DNA from: Desulfosudis oleivorans Hxd3
GTDB lineage: Bacteria > Desulfobacterota > Desulfobacteria > Desulfobacterales > Desulfosudaceae
DNA length: 64,000 nucleotides
NCBI RefSeq assembly: GCF_000018405.1
Contig: NC_009943.1
Coordinates: forward strand, 2,607,001-2,671,000
Reading direction: 5' to 3'
Under the pieces are notes generated by a model. That model was not told the origin of the DNA. It was given only the letters and a program-made list of their open reading frames with translations, and searched no databases. How positions within the stretch are numbered: the stretch's first letter is position 1; the number at the start of each line of letters is the position of its first letter. Positions 26,701 to 34,545 of the stretch are shown here, one piece after another. Made by a program: the position numbers and the translations under genes.

Positions 26701-29700
26701 CGAAACAGTCGAACCCTTGGAAACCTGGACCATTCGGTTCCGCCACGAAATCCGCAAGTTGTTTGATGAGCGTTACTTTTCCAGGGACCTCAACATCAAC
26801 ACGAGGATACTTATACGACTCAGGCCCCAAGTCTACCTTTGCAGTTTCATACTCGAACTTTCGAACCGGCCTGCCGTATGTCAACTCCAGCAACAGTTCC
26901 AACTCCCCGAAGTTGCTCCCCTGTCCACTCCATCCATGAGCGAGAATAATAGGCTTTTCATCTGTAACCAGCATAGGTGATGCAGCTATTCCGTCAACTG
27001 AACCATCAATCCATTCGCTCCCAACGGGTACCCACGCCTCATCACTATACTCTTCAAGTTCCACCTGAATATAGTACTGCCCAACCGCTGGGGGCTGCCA
27101 TTCGACAATGAGATTACGGCTACCAGGCAGCGTTAAGGGTAGACCGTTATATGTTCCTTCTACCACTGGAATAGAAGCTGTGGTCTGCCCAATAAACACT
27201 CGCCCCGATTCATCTGGCGAAGATTCGTTGTAGTATGCTTTGACCTTGGCCGTTTTTGTAGCCGCAACCGAGCTTTCAACCATCACATGAATAGCAACGG
27301 TATCACCCGGCCCAAAACATCGTGAAGAATGTGCCGTCCAGCCCGAATCCTTCTGACCATCCGCATCCCAATCAATAAACGGATCATATGTATCACCTGA
27401 ACCATCAACATCGACTAAGTGCGGCAAATAGTTCTTGTCCATGAGATCGGGTAGTGTAGATGAAGAAATCGCAATTTCAGGTTTCCTACTGACAGTAACG
27501 ATCCATTCCCCCTTATTATTGTCCTCATTCGATTCGTTGCTGGTGTCGTTTACATCGACCCAGTAGGTTACGGAGTATGTTCCCTGCGTTGCGTCTGTCG
27601 GGATTGGCCAGTCGAAATTCTGGGACTGCTGCCCGCCGTCTGCCGCCAATGCACCGTAACTGGTCGATGTAAAACGGTCGTCATCGGCGTAGCTGGCGGT
27701 GTCTTTATGGGCGAAGTAATGAACTGTCCCGGCGCTGCCTGGGGCATTTCCATCGTTCCTTACTGCAAAAGAGAACTCTACCGTGTCCCCTGGGAAGTAG
27801 GTCTGACTCAGGTATCCCCCGCCCCCAATCAGGTCAGGGCCAGTCACGTCAAAGGTAACGGTTCGGCTGTCACTCTCATCCGACTCGTCGATATCGTCAT
27901 CCGCATCGGCAACGGCGGTGATGTAGTATCGTCCGGGTGTCAGGTCTGCATCAACGGTCCAAGAGATACCGTCAGGTTCTTCTTCATCGACGGCGATACC
28001 GTTGACTTCCTGAAGATTTGGCGTCCAGCCCCAGCCGATCTCTCGCCATTGTTCACCGGAGCTACGGCCAAGATAATACCGGACTTTACACCAAGTGCTT
28101 AATCCCGTATCTGCATCACCGGCGTTCTTCGTAATGGAGTTAACATCAACACTTTGGCCTGGATAACCACTTGCCTGCGACAACGTGAGACTGCTGACAA
28201 TCAGGTTCGGTTGCGGCACGGCAGTCACGTCAAAGGTAACGGTTCGGCTGTCACTCTCATCCGACTCGTCGATATCGTCATCCGCATCGGCAACGGCGGT
28301 GATGTAGTATCGTCCGGGTGTCAGGTCTGCATCAACGGTCCAAGAGATACCGTCAGGTTCTTCTTCATCGACGGCGATACCGTTGACTTCCTGAAGATTT
28401 GGCGTCCAGCCCCAGCCGATCTCTCGCCATTGTTCACCGGAGCTACGGCCAAGATAATACCGGACTTTACACCAAGTGCTTAATCCCGTATCTGCATCAC
28501 CGGCGTTCTTCGTAATGGAGTTAACATCAACACTTTGGCCTGGATAACCACTTGCCTGCGACAACGTGAGACTGCTGACAATCAGGTTCGGTTGCGGCAC
28601 GGCAGTCACGTCAAAGGTAACGGTTCGGCTGTCACTCTCATCCGACTCGTCGATATCGTCATCCGCATCGGCAACGGCGGTGATGTAGTACCGTCCGGGT
28701 GTCAGGTCTGCATCAACGGTCCAAGAGATACCGTCAGGTTCTTCTTCATCGACGGCGATACCGTTGACTTCCTGAAGATTTGGCGTCCAGCCCCAGCCGA
28801 TCTCTCGCCATTGTTCACCGGAGCTACGGCCAAGATAATACCGGACCTTACACCAAGTGCTTAATCCCGTATCTGCATCACCGGCGTTCTTCGTAATGGA
28901 GTTAACATCAACACTTTGGCCTGGATAACCACTTGCCTGCGACAACGTGAGACTGCTGATAATCAAATTCGCTTGGGGCGGATCATTGACATGAATGGAC
29001 CACACGGCATCGTCATAATCTCCCGATACATCATAAACCCTGGCGCGAAGCGTGTAATCACCAGGCGTATTAAATGTGTAGTCGCCAACATCCTTAAAAT
29101 CAGTGGTATCAATTGAACCGCCGAAACCAACGCTATCCGTATCAGTGTCGGATTCCGCCCCCGAAAGTGTCCAAACCACTTCGTCAAGATCGCCACCATC
29201 ATCTTCCCCGCGAACCGTAAATTTCTGGCTCGCTCCATATGACAGTGTAACTGAACTATCGGAAGGCGTTACCCTGCTTGCCACAGGATCAGGATCGGGA
29301 TTGTCCGCTGTAACCGCTATGGTCTCGTAATCTCCACTGTCATCATTATTCCTGACTGTGATGGTGGCCGTTTGATTGTTTGCCCACGCCATCTCGCTTC
29401 TATTTAGATAGACAGTAATCTTGATGCTACTTGAGGTGCTTCCACTGGTGCGGCTATAAGTAAGCCAATCAACGTTGTCCGTAATAGTGTAGTCCAGTGT
29501 TCCCCCGCCGTCGTTTTCAACATAAAAATACTTGGAACTATCATTGTAGTCAAAATCCAAGCTATTTCTATCAAGATCAAGATCCGGGGCTTCCATTACT
29601 ATTATCTGCCACTGGTGCGTTTCCTTCCACGAAAAGTCGGATAGTACATTTGGACGGTACATAACTTCGCCACGGACATAATAAGTTCCTGGAGAAGAAA

Positions 29701-29998
29701 ATGTACGTGTAATTTCTGGGTCGTAATACTGGTTCCCGAAGTTTGATGAATCAGATTCTAGAAAACCACTTTGGCCATATATATCTTGCGTTGAATACCA
29801 ATCGGTTCGCCATGAGTTGAATTCATTACCATAAATTCCGTTAATCCTGAAAGTATGACTTCCCGTGCTCAAATAGACTGTCTCATACTTTGAACTTCCA
29901 TACTGCTGCTCATGAGGACAGTCTGAACATAAAGCAAAAGCATTTCCTGCCATCATCAGTAGACATGCGGCAACCGCTATCTGATTAATTATCTTCAC
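23753..29998 (-). CDS. Giant secreted multidomain protein with lipase-like alpha/beta hydrolase domain
   Basis: A 2081-residue extracellular protein. Residues 1-22 are a signal peptide (QIAVAACLLMMAGNAFA). A BACON-like domain lies near 135-235 and a PKD-like one near 240-340. Three almost identical 127-residue CARDB-type adhesion repeats cover about 338-719, and a divergent fourth follows. An alpha/beta hydrolase runs from about 1010 to 1250: PIILAHGWSGQGSNFGE (oxyanion loop) and AIAHSYGGLIVRRYA (nucleophile GxSxG, Ser near 1107). C-terminal parts: an InlB-like repeat near 1656-1730, an ASPM/Hydin-like domain near 1735-1830 and a second BACON-like domain. It ends in a Gly run and GCFLDSLQQ. 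Predicted role: an adhesive lipase or esterase. Higher AT than neighbours suggests transfer. Confidence 0.88.
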   Translation of the reverse strand: MKIINQIAVAACLLMMAGNAFALCSDCPHEQQYGSSKYETVYLSTGSHTFRINGIYGNEFNSWRTDWYSTQDIYGQSGFLESDSSNFGNQYYDPEITRTFSSPGTYYVRGEVMYRPNVLSDFSWKETHQWQIIVMEAPDLDLDRNSLDFDYNDSSKYFYVENDGGGTLDYTITDNVDWLTYSRTSGSTSSSIKITVYLNRSEMAWANNQTATITVRNNDDSGDYETIAVTADNPDPDPVASRVTPSDSSVTLSYGASQKFTVRGEDDGGDLDEVVWTLSGAESDTDTDSVGFGGSIDTTDFKDVGDYTFNTPGDYTLRARVYDVSGDYDDAVWSIHVNDPPQANLIISSLTLSQASGYPGQSVDVNSITKNAGDADTGLSTWCKVRYYLGRSSGEQWREIGWGWTPNLQEVNGIAVDEEEPDGISWTVDADLTPGRYYITAVADADDDIDESDESDSRTVTFDVTAVPQPNLIVSSLTLSQASGYPGQSVDVNSITKNAGDADTGLSTWCKVRYYLGRSSGEQWREIGWGWTPNLQEVNGIAVDEEEPDGISWTVDADLTPGRYYITAVADADDDIDESDESDSRTVTFDVTAVPQPNLIVSSLTLSQASGYPGQSVDVNSITKNAGDADTGLSTWCKVRYYLGRSSGEQWREIGWGWTPNLQEVNGIAVDEEEPDGISWTVDADLTPGRYYITAVADADDDIDESDESDSRTVTFDVTGPDLIGGGGYLSQTYFPGDTVEFSFAVRNDGNAPGSAGTVHYFAHKDTASYADDDRFTSTSYGALAADGGQQSQNFDWPIPTDATQGTYSVTYWVDVNDTSNESNEDNNKGEWIVTVSRKPEIAISSSTLPDLMDKNYLPHLVDVDGSGDTYDPFIDWDADGQKDSGWTAHSSRCFGPGDTVAIHVMVESSVAATKTAKVKAYYNESSPDESGRVFIGQTTASIPVVEGTYNGLPLTLPGSRNLIVEWQPPAVGQYYIQVELEEYSDEAWVPVGSEWIDGSVDGIAASPMLVTDEKPIILAHGWSGQGSNFGELELLLELTYGRPVRKFEYETAKVDLGPESYKYPRVDVEVPGKVTLIKQLADFVAEPNGPGFQGFDCFDAIAHSYGGLIVRRYALEAYSKLDRLITLGTPHYGGNAADAVSFLLNNQAHDLEFGSPLQWRIFLGWASLTTLPDTLAIVGTDNAAWGNYNTSDGIVRCSSASLENLGCPVYYVPHAHSGGFGAGGISPGMAVIEDQTHESWAPIRHFFMDPPDVYPYYSDGGAAEPGNAGGEDDVGDNRHEKALESAIAWVVAQDGGPDALLQLDFDDVIWNKNIVDYHYKGINGDSGIYFVGGRKADGDDLSGFENFADYQIDVSPAGQPTLSDSFRLKAGETFVSIIDFSDAPDTPTPIAPEDDNILTSLTPTLAWSAFNSGTPGRTQAGFEVRVRCDTDNDAIVYSNYVESTSGTTHAIPAGVLENNKHYHWHVRYQDNTGVWSAWSADDPNPHQDFYTVEAGAFVIYSDHGSPNPAPGSYAWVSGQTMPGGSVASPADQSDGTRWMCTGYAGTGSAPTGSGTSYPSFEIYEGSTLRWNWQAQYQVTPETDGNGTISPSTSSWEDEGTDVTFTAEADIGFTVDSWLVNGMMVQYGGNSYMQSNILQPLTVQVTFRSTVPGPYTVNYNANNATSGSVPDSQTKIHNVALTLQTNTGNLARTGYTFIAWNTSSSGTGTHYAPGGIYTANASDILYAEWTTALFPIISLAGDLSFGDTTIGQNSQSTLRINNSGTKTLTVSGISYSSSVFSGNWSGTIDAGDYHDVTVTFSPTAAQSYGGTITVNANEISGIDTIACSGIGVSEAPSVTLGEAVDNLSLDLVTGGHADWFGQDGIFYYDGDAAQSGNIGNAFQSWMGATLNGPGTLSFYWKVSSELNCDYLEFTIDGASQASISGEVDWEEQVYKIDQQECYVDWNYDKDTSNSEGFDCGWVDRVLWIPDVCSYSLSPSAMDFDADGRHDSATVNTDANCPWIAVSNDDWITVYPDWDSGVGDGEFSFVVEENTGTKRRTGTITVVDKIFTVTQEKEDVPVPAAGGGGGGGGGCFLDSLQQ
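27841..28983. repeat. Three tandem 381-bp in-frame repeats (CARDB units)
   Basis: Units of 381 bp begin near 27841, 28222 and 28603 and code for 127 residues each. The DNA is almost identical; single differences such as TATCGT against TACCGT or TTTACA against CTTACA are seen mainly in the third copy. Near-identity shows recent duplication or gene conversion. Each protein unit carries CKVRYYLGRSSGEQWREIGW and WTVDADLTPGRYYITAVADA. Confidence 0.95.
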
Positions 29999-30052
29999 AA
30001 TTTAATCTCCCCATGAATTCGGATCAACTCGCTGTTGACACACTTTATACTT

Positions 30053-31006
30053 TCATTTTGCCTTATTTGGTCCCACTAATTTTTCAATTGTTTCTGTTGT
30101 ATTTGTGTCGAGTTCATTCTTGATGCCGCGAAACAACTGAACATGCTGCCGGGCTGCTGCTTTACTAAGGAGCTCAGCTTGCGCTTGTCGTTTACCAAAC
30201 CTCGGTGCCACATCAAACGCCTTTGCAATGGATTCGAGAACGGCGGGAGAAGATTTTGAGTGAATGAGAGCCTGTATGGCAGAACGGTAAAGATCAAAAT
30301 TTTTGGTGGTGTTCACAACACGATTCACAACCGGCAGTACATCTTTATCTGTTGTTGATAATGGTGGAAGTGCTGCCATAAGGGCACGGGGCTTTGTTTT
30401 CATTAGATCCTGGCTGGACGTAACGAAATCATAAAGTGTGTCAACAGCAAGGGGGTTTGTCGTGTTGCAGAGTGCAGAAACTGCTTTTGCGGCTGATTCA
30501 TCGTCTAAAAGAAGAAGTGGTGTGACAGCGCGAACAGTTTCGTCACTTTGATCTACTGTCGTAAGAACGTTGGCGAGTTTCGCACGGAAATCCGGACGAT
30601 TGGCGGCGTTGGCAATAATGTCGCGCATTTTACTGTAGGTGTTGGACGTTGCTTCTGTGCTGAACGATTGCTTTTTAATTTTATTACGGAGCACCTTCGC
30701 CAGATAGATACGGAAGGCTTCTGGCGCTTTTGTATCAGATATTAGACTTGTTAGTTCTTCTGCCGATGGCGGATTTGATTCCCAGTATTGACTAAGTTGG
30801 TGCTGCAGCCTGATTTGGGACGCGATTGTGCCAGTGCCAAAACTTGACCGTAGATTCTCAAGCAACTCGCTGCCATGATTCGTTGGTGGTGTTGAGCTAT
30901 TCGATATTTTTTGATTGCCAGCATTAGCCCCACTAATACATAGAAATATGAAAAAAACAGGAATAATACGTCTAAGATTACCTTTAAAGATTATTTTTCG
31001 TGACAT
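30053..31006 (-). CDS. Unrecognised secreted, helical protein next to the giant lipase-like gene
   Basis: A 317-residue protein. It starts MSRKIIFKGNLRRIIPVFF; residues 11-30 form a hydrophobic signal peptide or anchor (IIPVFFIFLCISGANA). The rest looks all-helical and rather repetitive, with short Ala/Leu-rich helices and many Asn/Thr, like HEAT-type repeats. I recognise no family. It lies 54 bp upstream of the giant protein on the same strand and shares its AT-rich codon use, so the two are probably co-transcribed and may act together. A lipase chaperone (Lif) would have similar size and membrane anchor, but the Lif motif RxxFDY is not visible. AGAGGGG precedes the ATG. Confidence 0.7.
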   Translation of the reverse strand: MSRKIIFKGNLRRIIPVFFIFLCISGANAGNQKISNSSTPPTNHGSELLENLRSSFGTGTIASQIRLQHQLSQYWESNPPSAEELTSLISDTKAPEAFRIYLAKVLRNKIKKQSFSTEATSNTYSKMRDIIANAANRPDFRAKLANVLTTVDQSDETVRAVTPLLLLDDESAAKAVSALCNTTNPLAVDTLYDFVTSSQDLMKTKPRALMAALPPLSTTDKDVLPVVNRVVNTTKNFDLYRSAIQALIHSKSSPAVLESIAKAFDVAPRFGKRQAQAELLSKAAARQHVQLFRGIKNELDTNTTETIEKLVGPNKAK

Positions 31007-31217
31007 GATTTTTCCCCTCTATTATGCAGTGGCAGATAAATAGTGTTTTGCATGTAGACCGACTGCTATCGTAATTTCATTCCACCGATAATTCAGAGTG
31101 CAAAATATCGATGGCACTTTCCTATACAACAGCGAAAGCAGCTAGATAAAAATTAATACTATTCATATAGCGCAATACACAACGATCAGTGGTACGAAAA
31201 TAATACCTGCGAAACGC

Positions 31218-32027
31218 TTACGTCTCATAAGTATTCGGGGGGGTAACCAGAAAGGATGCAAGATTGGCTTTTTTGCCTTTGAGGCCGAGTTTTCTGCGGA
31301 TGTTGTTGCGGTGGGCTTCGATGGTGCGGTAGGAGAGGCCCAGCATGCCGGCAATCTGCTTGGAGGTGGCGCCGGTGCGGATCAGGTTGGCCACCTGCAT
31401 CTCCATGGGGGTAAGCTGAGTGTGATTCTGCCCGATGGTGCTTGCAAACGGCGACACGATGTCTGCCAGGCTGGCTTGCAGGATTTTTAGCAACTGGTGC
31501 TGCGTTTCGGTAAGGGATGTGTTGCCCAGGGTGATCAAGAGCGGCAGAATCGTTTTTTCAACGCTGGCCAGAATATTTTCTTCAACCTGTTTTTTGTCTC
31601 TGGACAGGCGTTCCAGCAGGGTTTCAATAAGGGTGTCGACACTGTCGAGACCGGCTTTGATGCCGTTGGTTTGAGGCTGAGTTAAGGGGTTGTATTCCGT
31701 GACTACGACGAGGATCAGGTTGTTGCTGTTGTAGTGGATCAGTCGGGCATTGACCAGGAACTGGGCCGGCTGGCCATCCTTTTTTCTCAGTTCCAGAACA
31801 TGGTTGACGATCTGGCCATCTCTTTGCAGCCGTTTAATCCAGGCGGTTCTATCTTCGGGCCGGACATAAAGGCCCTGGGCGCTGGAGCCCCTTTTATCGC
31901 CGAACCACTCGTGCATGAGTGCGTTTGACGCCAGCAGCTCTCCTGAAAGGGTTGACACCCCCATGGCCACGGGCAGATGCTTGAGTATCAGATCGCTTTC
32001 GATCTTATTATCGGTCTGCTTAAACAT
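31218..32027 (-). CDS. LuxR-type regulator with N-terminal PAS-like domain
   Basis: A 269-residue regulator. Residues about 10-120 form a PAS-like sensor (VAMGVSTLSGELLASNALMH, VLELRKKDGQPAQFLVNARL). A helical linker is followed by a LuxR/GerE helix-turn-helix at about 205-262: LTPMEMQVANLIRTGATSKQ, IAGMLGLSYRTIEAHRNNIR, RKLGLKGKK. No receiver domain is present, so it is not a classical response regulator. ATG at 32027 follows AGAGG. The gene stands upstream of the two secreted-protein genes on the same strand, 211 bp before the first, making it a candidate regulator of that block. Confidence 0.88.
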   Translation of the reverse strand: MFKQTDNKIESDLILKHLPVAMGVSTLSGELLASNALMHEWFGDKRGSSAQGLYVRPEDRTAWIKRLQRDGQIVNHVLELRKKDGQPAQFLVNARLIHYNSNNLILVVVTEYNPLTQPQTNGIKAGLDSVDTLIETLLERLSRDKKQVEENILASVEKTILPLLITLGNTSLTETQHQLLKILQASLADIVSPFASTIGQNHTQLTPMEMQVANLIRTGATSKQIAGMLGLSYRTIEAHRNNIRRKLGLKGKKANLASFLVTPPNTYET

Positions 32028-32284
32028 AAGGCCTCTCGCAGTGCAGCGTGTATCCGGTTCAGACCTGGGCCCTGTATTGCAAAACAATATTCAAAAAGCA
32101 TGGTTTTCATCTTTTAGCATTTAAGACCATCAAATAAAAGCAAGAAATAAACAGTTGTATAACAAATAAACACTGTAAAAATACTTACAAAAAACTTAAT
32201 TATTATAAGTATTATGCCGCCGTGCGGTAAAAGTAACGCAGGCCCGGAGTGGCAAAAAAGAGGTGTGTGTCATTTTTATTTCAC

Positions 32285-32401
32285 GGGCCCGTGCCACCCA
32301 TTGAAGGACGTCTTTCTTTTAATGGGTGCCCGTGCCACCCAATTGAGAGCAGTTTTTCTCCACCCACTTGGCAGAGCGGTTTCTCTGTGCCCATGTCACC
32401 C
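32285..32401. repeat. Three degenerate copies of a CCCGTGCCACCC motif
   Basis: Cores begin at 32288 (CCCGTGCCACCC), 32329 (same) and 32390 (CCCATGTCACCC), 41 and 61 bp apart. The first two are also linked by CCCATT...AATGGG inverted sequence. Function unknown; resembles remnants of dispersed palindromic repeats. Confidence 0.6.
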
Positions 32402-32493
32402 GTAAACAGAGAGCGCATGGCAGTTCATAAAAAAGATTTTTAATAAAATACAGGCTGTTATCAATTTCAATAAAAACATAATAAGAACATCCT

Positions 32494-32522
32494 TTGACAA
32501 AGGCCGGGGGGTGCTGTATAGT
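32494..32522 (+). promoter_or_regulatory. Strong sigma-70 promoter of the HD-GYP regulator
   Basis: TTGACA (32494-32499), 17-nt spacer, TATAGT (32517-32522). One mismatch to consensus in total. The predicted RNA start near 32529 gives a leader of about 40 nt. Confidence 0.85.
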
Positions 32523-32569
32523 CTTAAGGATTTTTGAACATCTGCCCTATTTTTATTAAGGACATATGG

Positions 32570-33994
32570 TTGTTGATTGATTCCACGCCCACCATACTGG
32601 TCATTGACGACAGTGCCGCCATTCGCCGCCGTTTAATAAAGCTGCTGGAGCCGCTCAACGCCTCTTTTGAAGAGGCTGAAAACGGCCAGCAGGCTTGGGA
32701 CATGATTACCACCACCCGCTTTGACGTGGTGATCACCGACATCGACATGCCGGTGATGGACGGTATTGAACTGTGCCGCCGCATGCGGAACAACGAACAG
32801 ACCCGCTCCATTCCGGTGGTCGTGGTCAGCTCCCTGGATTCCGAGGAAAACATCGAAAAAGGCTTTGAAGTGGGGGCCACCTACTACATCGCCAAAAACG
32901 ATGTCTACACCGACCTGTTCAACGTGGTCGAGGAACTGCTTTCCCGAACCAAGCGCAACAGCAACCACCTGATCATGGTGGTGGACGACTCGCCCACCAT
33001 CCGGCGCATTGTCGAAAACGGCCTGACCGCCGCCGGATTCAAGGTGGTCACCGCGGAAAACGGCAGACACGCCCTTGAAGTACTCAGGGACACGCCCCCG
33101 GACCTTATTCTAAGCGACATCGACATGCCGGTGATGAACGGCCTGGAATTCTGCGAAACCATTCACGCGGACCCGGCCTTTTCCGGCATTCCGTTTATCG
33201 TGATGAGCGCCAAAAGCGACCGGGGCCACATGAACCGCATGGTGCAGCACGGCGCCGCCTCTTACGTGTGCAAGCCCTTCAACATGGACGCCCTGGTCAT
33301 TCAGATCGAAGAGACGCTGTCCAACCATTTTCTGCTGCTGCTCAAGGAAAAAGAGCGCCTGGAAACCGAGCGCAACCTGGTGATTGCCAGCATATCGGGC
33401 CTGATCTCAGCCCTTGAGGCAAGAGACCCCTATACCAAGGGCCATTCCGAGGTGGTGGGCCGAATTGTCTCCGGCATGGTGGGCCTGACCGGCGCCGGCA
33501 GACAGGAAATTCAGAGCGCCAATGTCGGGGGCCGGCTTCATGACATCGGCAAAATCGGGGTCCGGGACAGCGTGCTGCTCAAAAGCGGCCCCCTGACCGA
33601 CATTGAACTCTCCCACATCATGGAGCATCCCAGAAAGGGAACCGAGATCATTAAGAACATTCCCAGCCTTCGGGACATCATTCCCATGGTGCACTATCAT
33701 CACGAACGAATGGACGGCAACGGTTATCCCGAGGGACTGAAAGGCAGCCAGATTCCCCTGCTGGCCCGCATGACCGCCGTGGCCGACACCTACCATGCCT
33801 TGAGCAGTGACCGGCCCTACCGCATTGCCACCAACCATGACCGGGCCATGCAGATCATCTACGACGCCAAGGGCACCCAGCTCTGTCCCGACTGCGTGGA
33901 CCTGTTTATCAAATGGTGTGAAAAAAACCCCGAAGACGCCATCATCACTTCCTCCCCCTCTGTGGCACCGGGCTTTGGGCTTCACCTCTTCTGA
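32570..33994 (+). CDS. Response regulator with two receiver domains and an HD-GYP phosphodiesterase domain
   Basis: A 474-residue protein that should hydrolyse cyclic di-GMP. Receiver 1 begins TILVIDDSAAIRRRLIKLLE with the phospho-acceptor in VVITDIDMPVMDGIELC; receiver 2 begins LIMVVDDSPTIRRIVENGL with LILSDIDMPVMNGLEFCE. The HD-GYP domain has HDIGKIGVRDSVLLKSGPLT and HHERMDGNGYPEGLKG, so metal ligands and the GYP motif are intact. The start is a TTG at 32570, 7 nt after AAGGA; a TTG at 32534 lies within about 5 nt of the predicted RNA start and is less likely. It counters the two diguanylate cyclases in the window. Confidence 0.93.
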   Translation: MLIDSTPTILVIDDSAAIRRRLIKLLEPLNASFEEAENGQQAWDMITTTRFDVVITDIDMPVMDGIELCRRMRNNEQTRSIPVVVVSSLDSEENIEKGFEVGATYYIAKNDVYTDLFNVVEELLSRTKRNSNHLIMVVDDSPTIRRIVENGLTAAGFKVVTAENGRHALEVLRDTPPDLILSDIDMPVMNGLEFCETIHADPAFSGIPFIVMSAKSDRGHMNRMVQHGAASYVCKPFNMDALVIQIEETLSNHFLLLLKEKERLETERNLVIASISGLISALEARDPYTKGHSEVVGRIVSGMVGLTGAGRQEIQSANVGGRLHDIGKIGVRDSVLLKSGPLTDIELSHIMEHPRKGTEIIKNIPSLRDIIPMVHYHHERMDGNGYPEGLKGSQIPLLARMTAVADTYHALSSDRPYRIATNHDRAMQIIYDAKGTQLCPDCVDLFIKWCEKNPEDAIITSSPSVAPGFGLHLF

Positions 33995-34174
33995 TTTATC
34001 CCGAATCATTATTGTCCAAAATAGCTCCCAAAAGGACTTTTAGACTTTACAACCATCTGAATTTACGAATTCCGGAAATAAGACTGAAAACCAGGCTGTC
34101 GTTGGGGAAGCAAATTTTTTTATACACCACGGCAGGGCATTAATGGCAGGCAGCGCCCATTGCAGCGCAGCCGA

Positions 34175-34363
34175 GCGCAAATGCTTTTTTCGGGAAAAAG
34201 CGGGCAGGCTGTTTGAGCACCGCGAAGCGGGCGAGTTCCTGCCCGCGCCGAAAAAAGTGTTTGCGCGAGGGCAGCCACGCCTGTGGCGTGGCAAGCCAGA
34301 GGCCAAGCTGTCACGCCTGCGGCGTGATTCTTTTGGTACTTTTCTTGCCGCCAAGAAAAGTAC
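34175..34363. repeat. Composite MITE-like palindromic element
   Basis: Four inverted repeats follow each other. Arms of about 30 bp (34175-34208 and 34238-34266) share GCGCAAA...CTTTTTTCGG...GCGGGCAGG. Then come CCACGCC-TGT-GGCGTGG (near 34275), TCACGCC-TGC-GGCGTGA (near 34311) and a perfect 12-bp hairpin GTACTTTTCTTG (34336-34347) with its complement (34352-34363). No coding potential. Confidence 0.75.
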
Positions 34364-34416
34364 ACGGCTAAACAGGATAAGAGAGATACCCTTTAAGAGC
34401 ACTGCCGTAAAGACAA

Positions 34417-34453
34417 TTCGATTTCGATACCGATACCGATAGCGATTTCGATA
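34417..34453. repeat. Degenerate hexamer tract (GATACC/GATTTC)n
   Basis: A 37-bp tract of hexamers of the form CGATwCC/CGATTT. The same family recurs in other intergenic gaps at 38.4, 44.6, 47.5 and 49.0 kb. Confidence 0.85.
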
Positions 34454-34507
34454 AACAACCGGAAGACTGTCCTACCATGATTAAAACCGTTTTTGGACAA
34501 TAATGAT

Positions 34508-34533
34508 CCCGGATATTTCATGAAATATCCGGG
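34508..34533. repeat. 26-bp perfect palindrome, copy 1
   Basis: The left half is CCCGGATATTTCA and the right half its exact complement. A near-copy lies at 46138-46163 and a right-half copy at 54814-54827. Here it is 13 bp past the TetR stop codon, so it may stabilise or end that transcript. Confidence 0.85.
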
Positions 34534-34545
34534 TTATACCCCGCG

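Larger units (their letters stand above)
32028..32569. other. Divergent intergenic region with repeats and a strong promoter
   Basis: 542 bp without a gene, between the LuxR gene and the HD-GYP gene. The part near LuxR (32100-32215) is very AT-rich and probably holds its promoter, though no clear consensus pair was found. The middle holds three degenerate copies of a GTGCCACCC-type motif (32285-32401). A near-perfect plus-strand promoter lies at 32494-32522. Confidence 0.6.
33995..34545. other. Repeat-filled region between convergent genes
   Basis: 551 bp without a gene. From left to right it holds an A/T-rich stretch, a composite palindromic element (34175-34363), a hexamer tract (34417-34453) and a 26-bp perfect palindrome (34508-34533) that may act as a terminator for the TetR gene on the minus strand. 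Confidence 0.65.

Noticed and set aside
27841-28983. Tandem repeats as a CRISPR array
   Set aside because: The units are 381 bp, contiguous and in frame, with no spacers, and code for protein domains.
30053-31006. Helical secreted protein as a classical Lif lipase foldase
   Set aside because: Similar size and anchor, but the characteristic RxxFDY motif is not visible.
23753-32027. Prophage or integrated element
   Set aside because: No integrase, transposase, phage structural gene, or flanking direct repeat or tRNA end copy was seen.
34175-34453. Short open frames in the repeat-rich gap as genes
   Set aside because: They read through palindromic and hexamer repeats, giving Arg/Tyr or Asp/Phe strings without ribosome sites.
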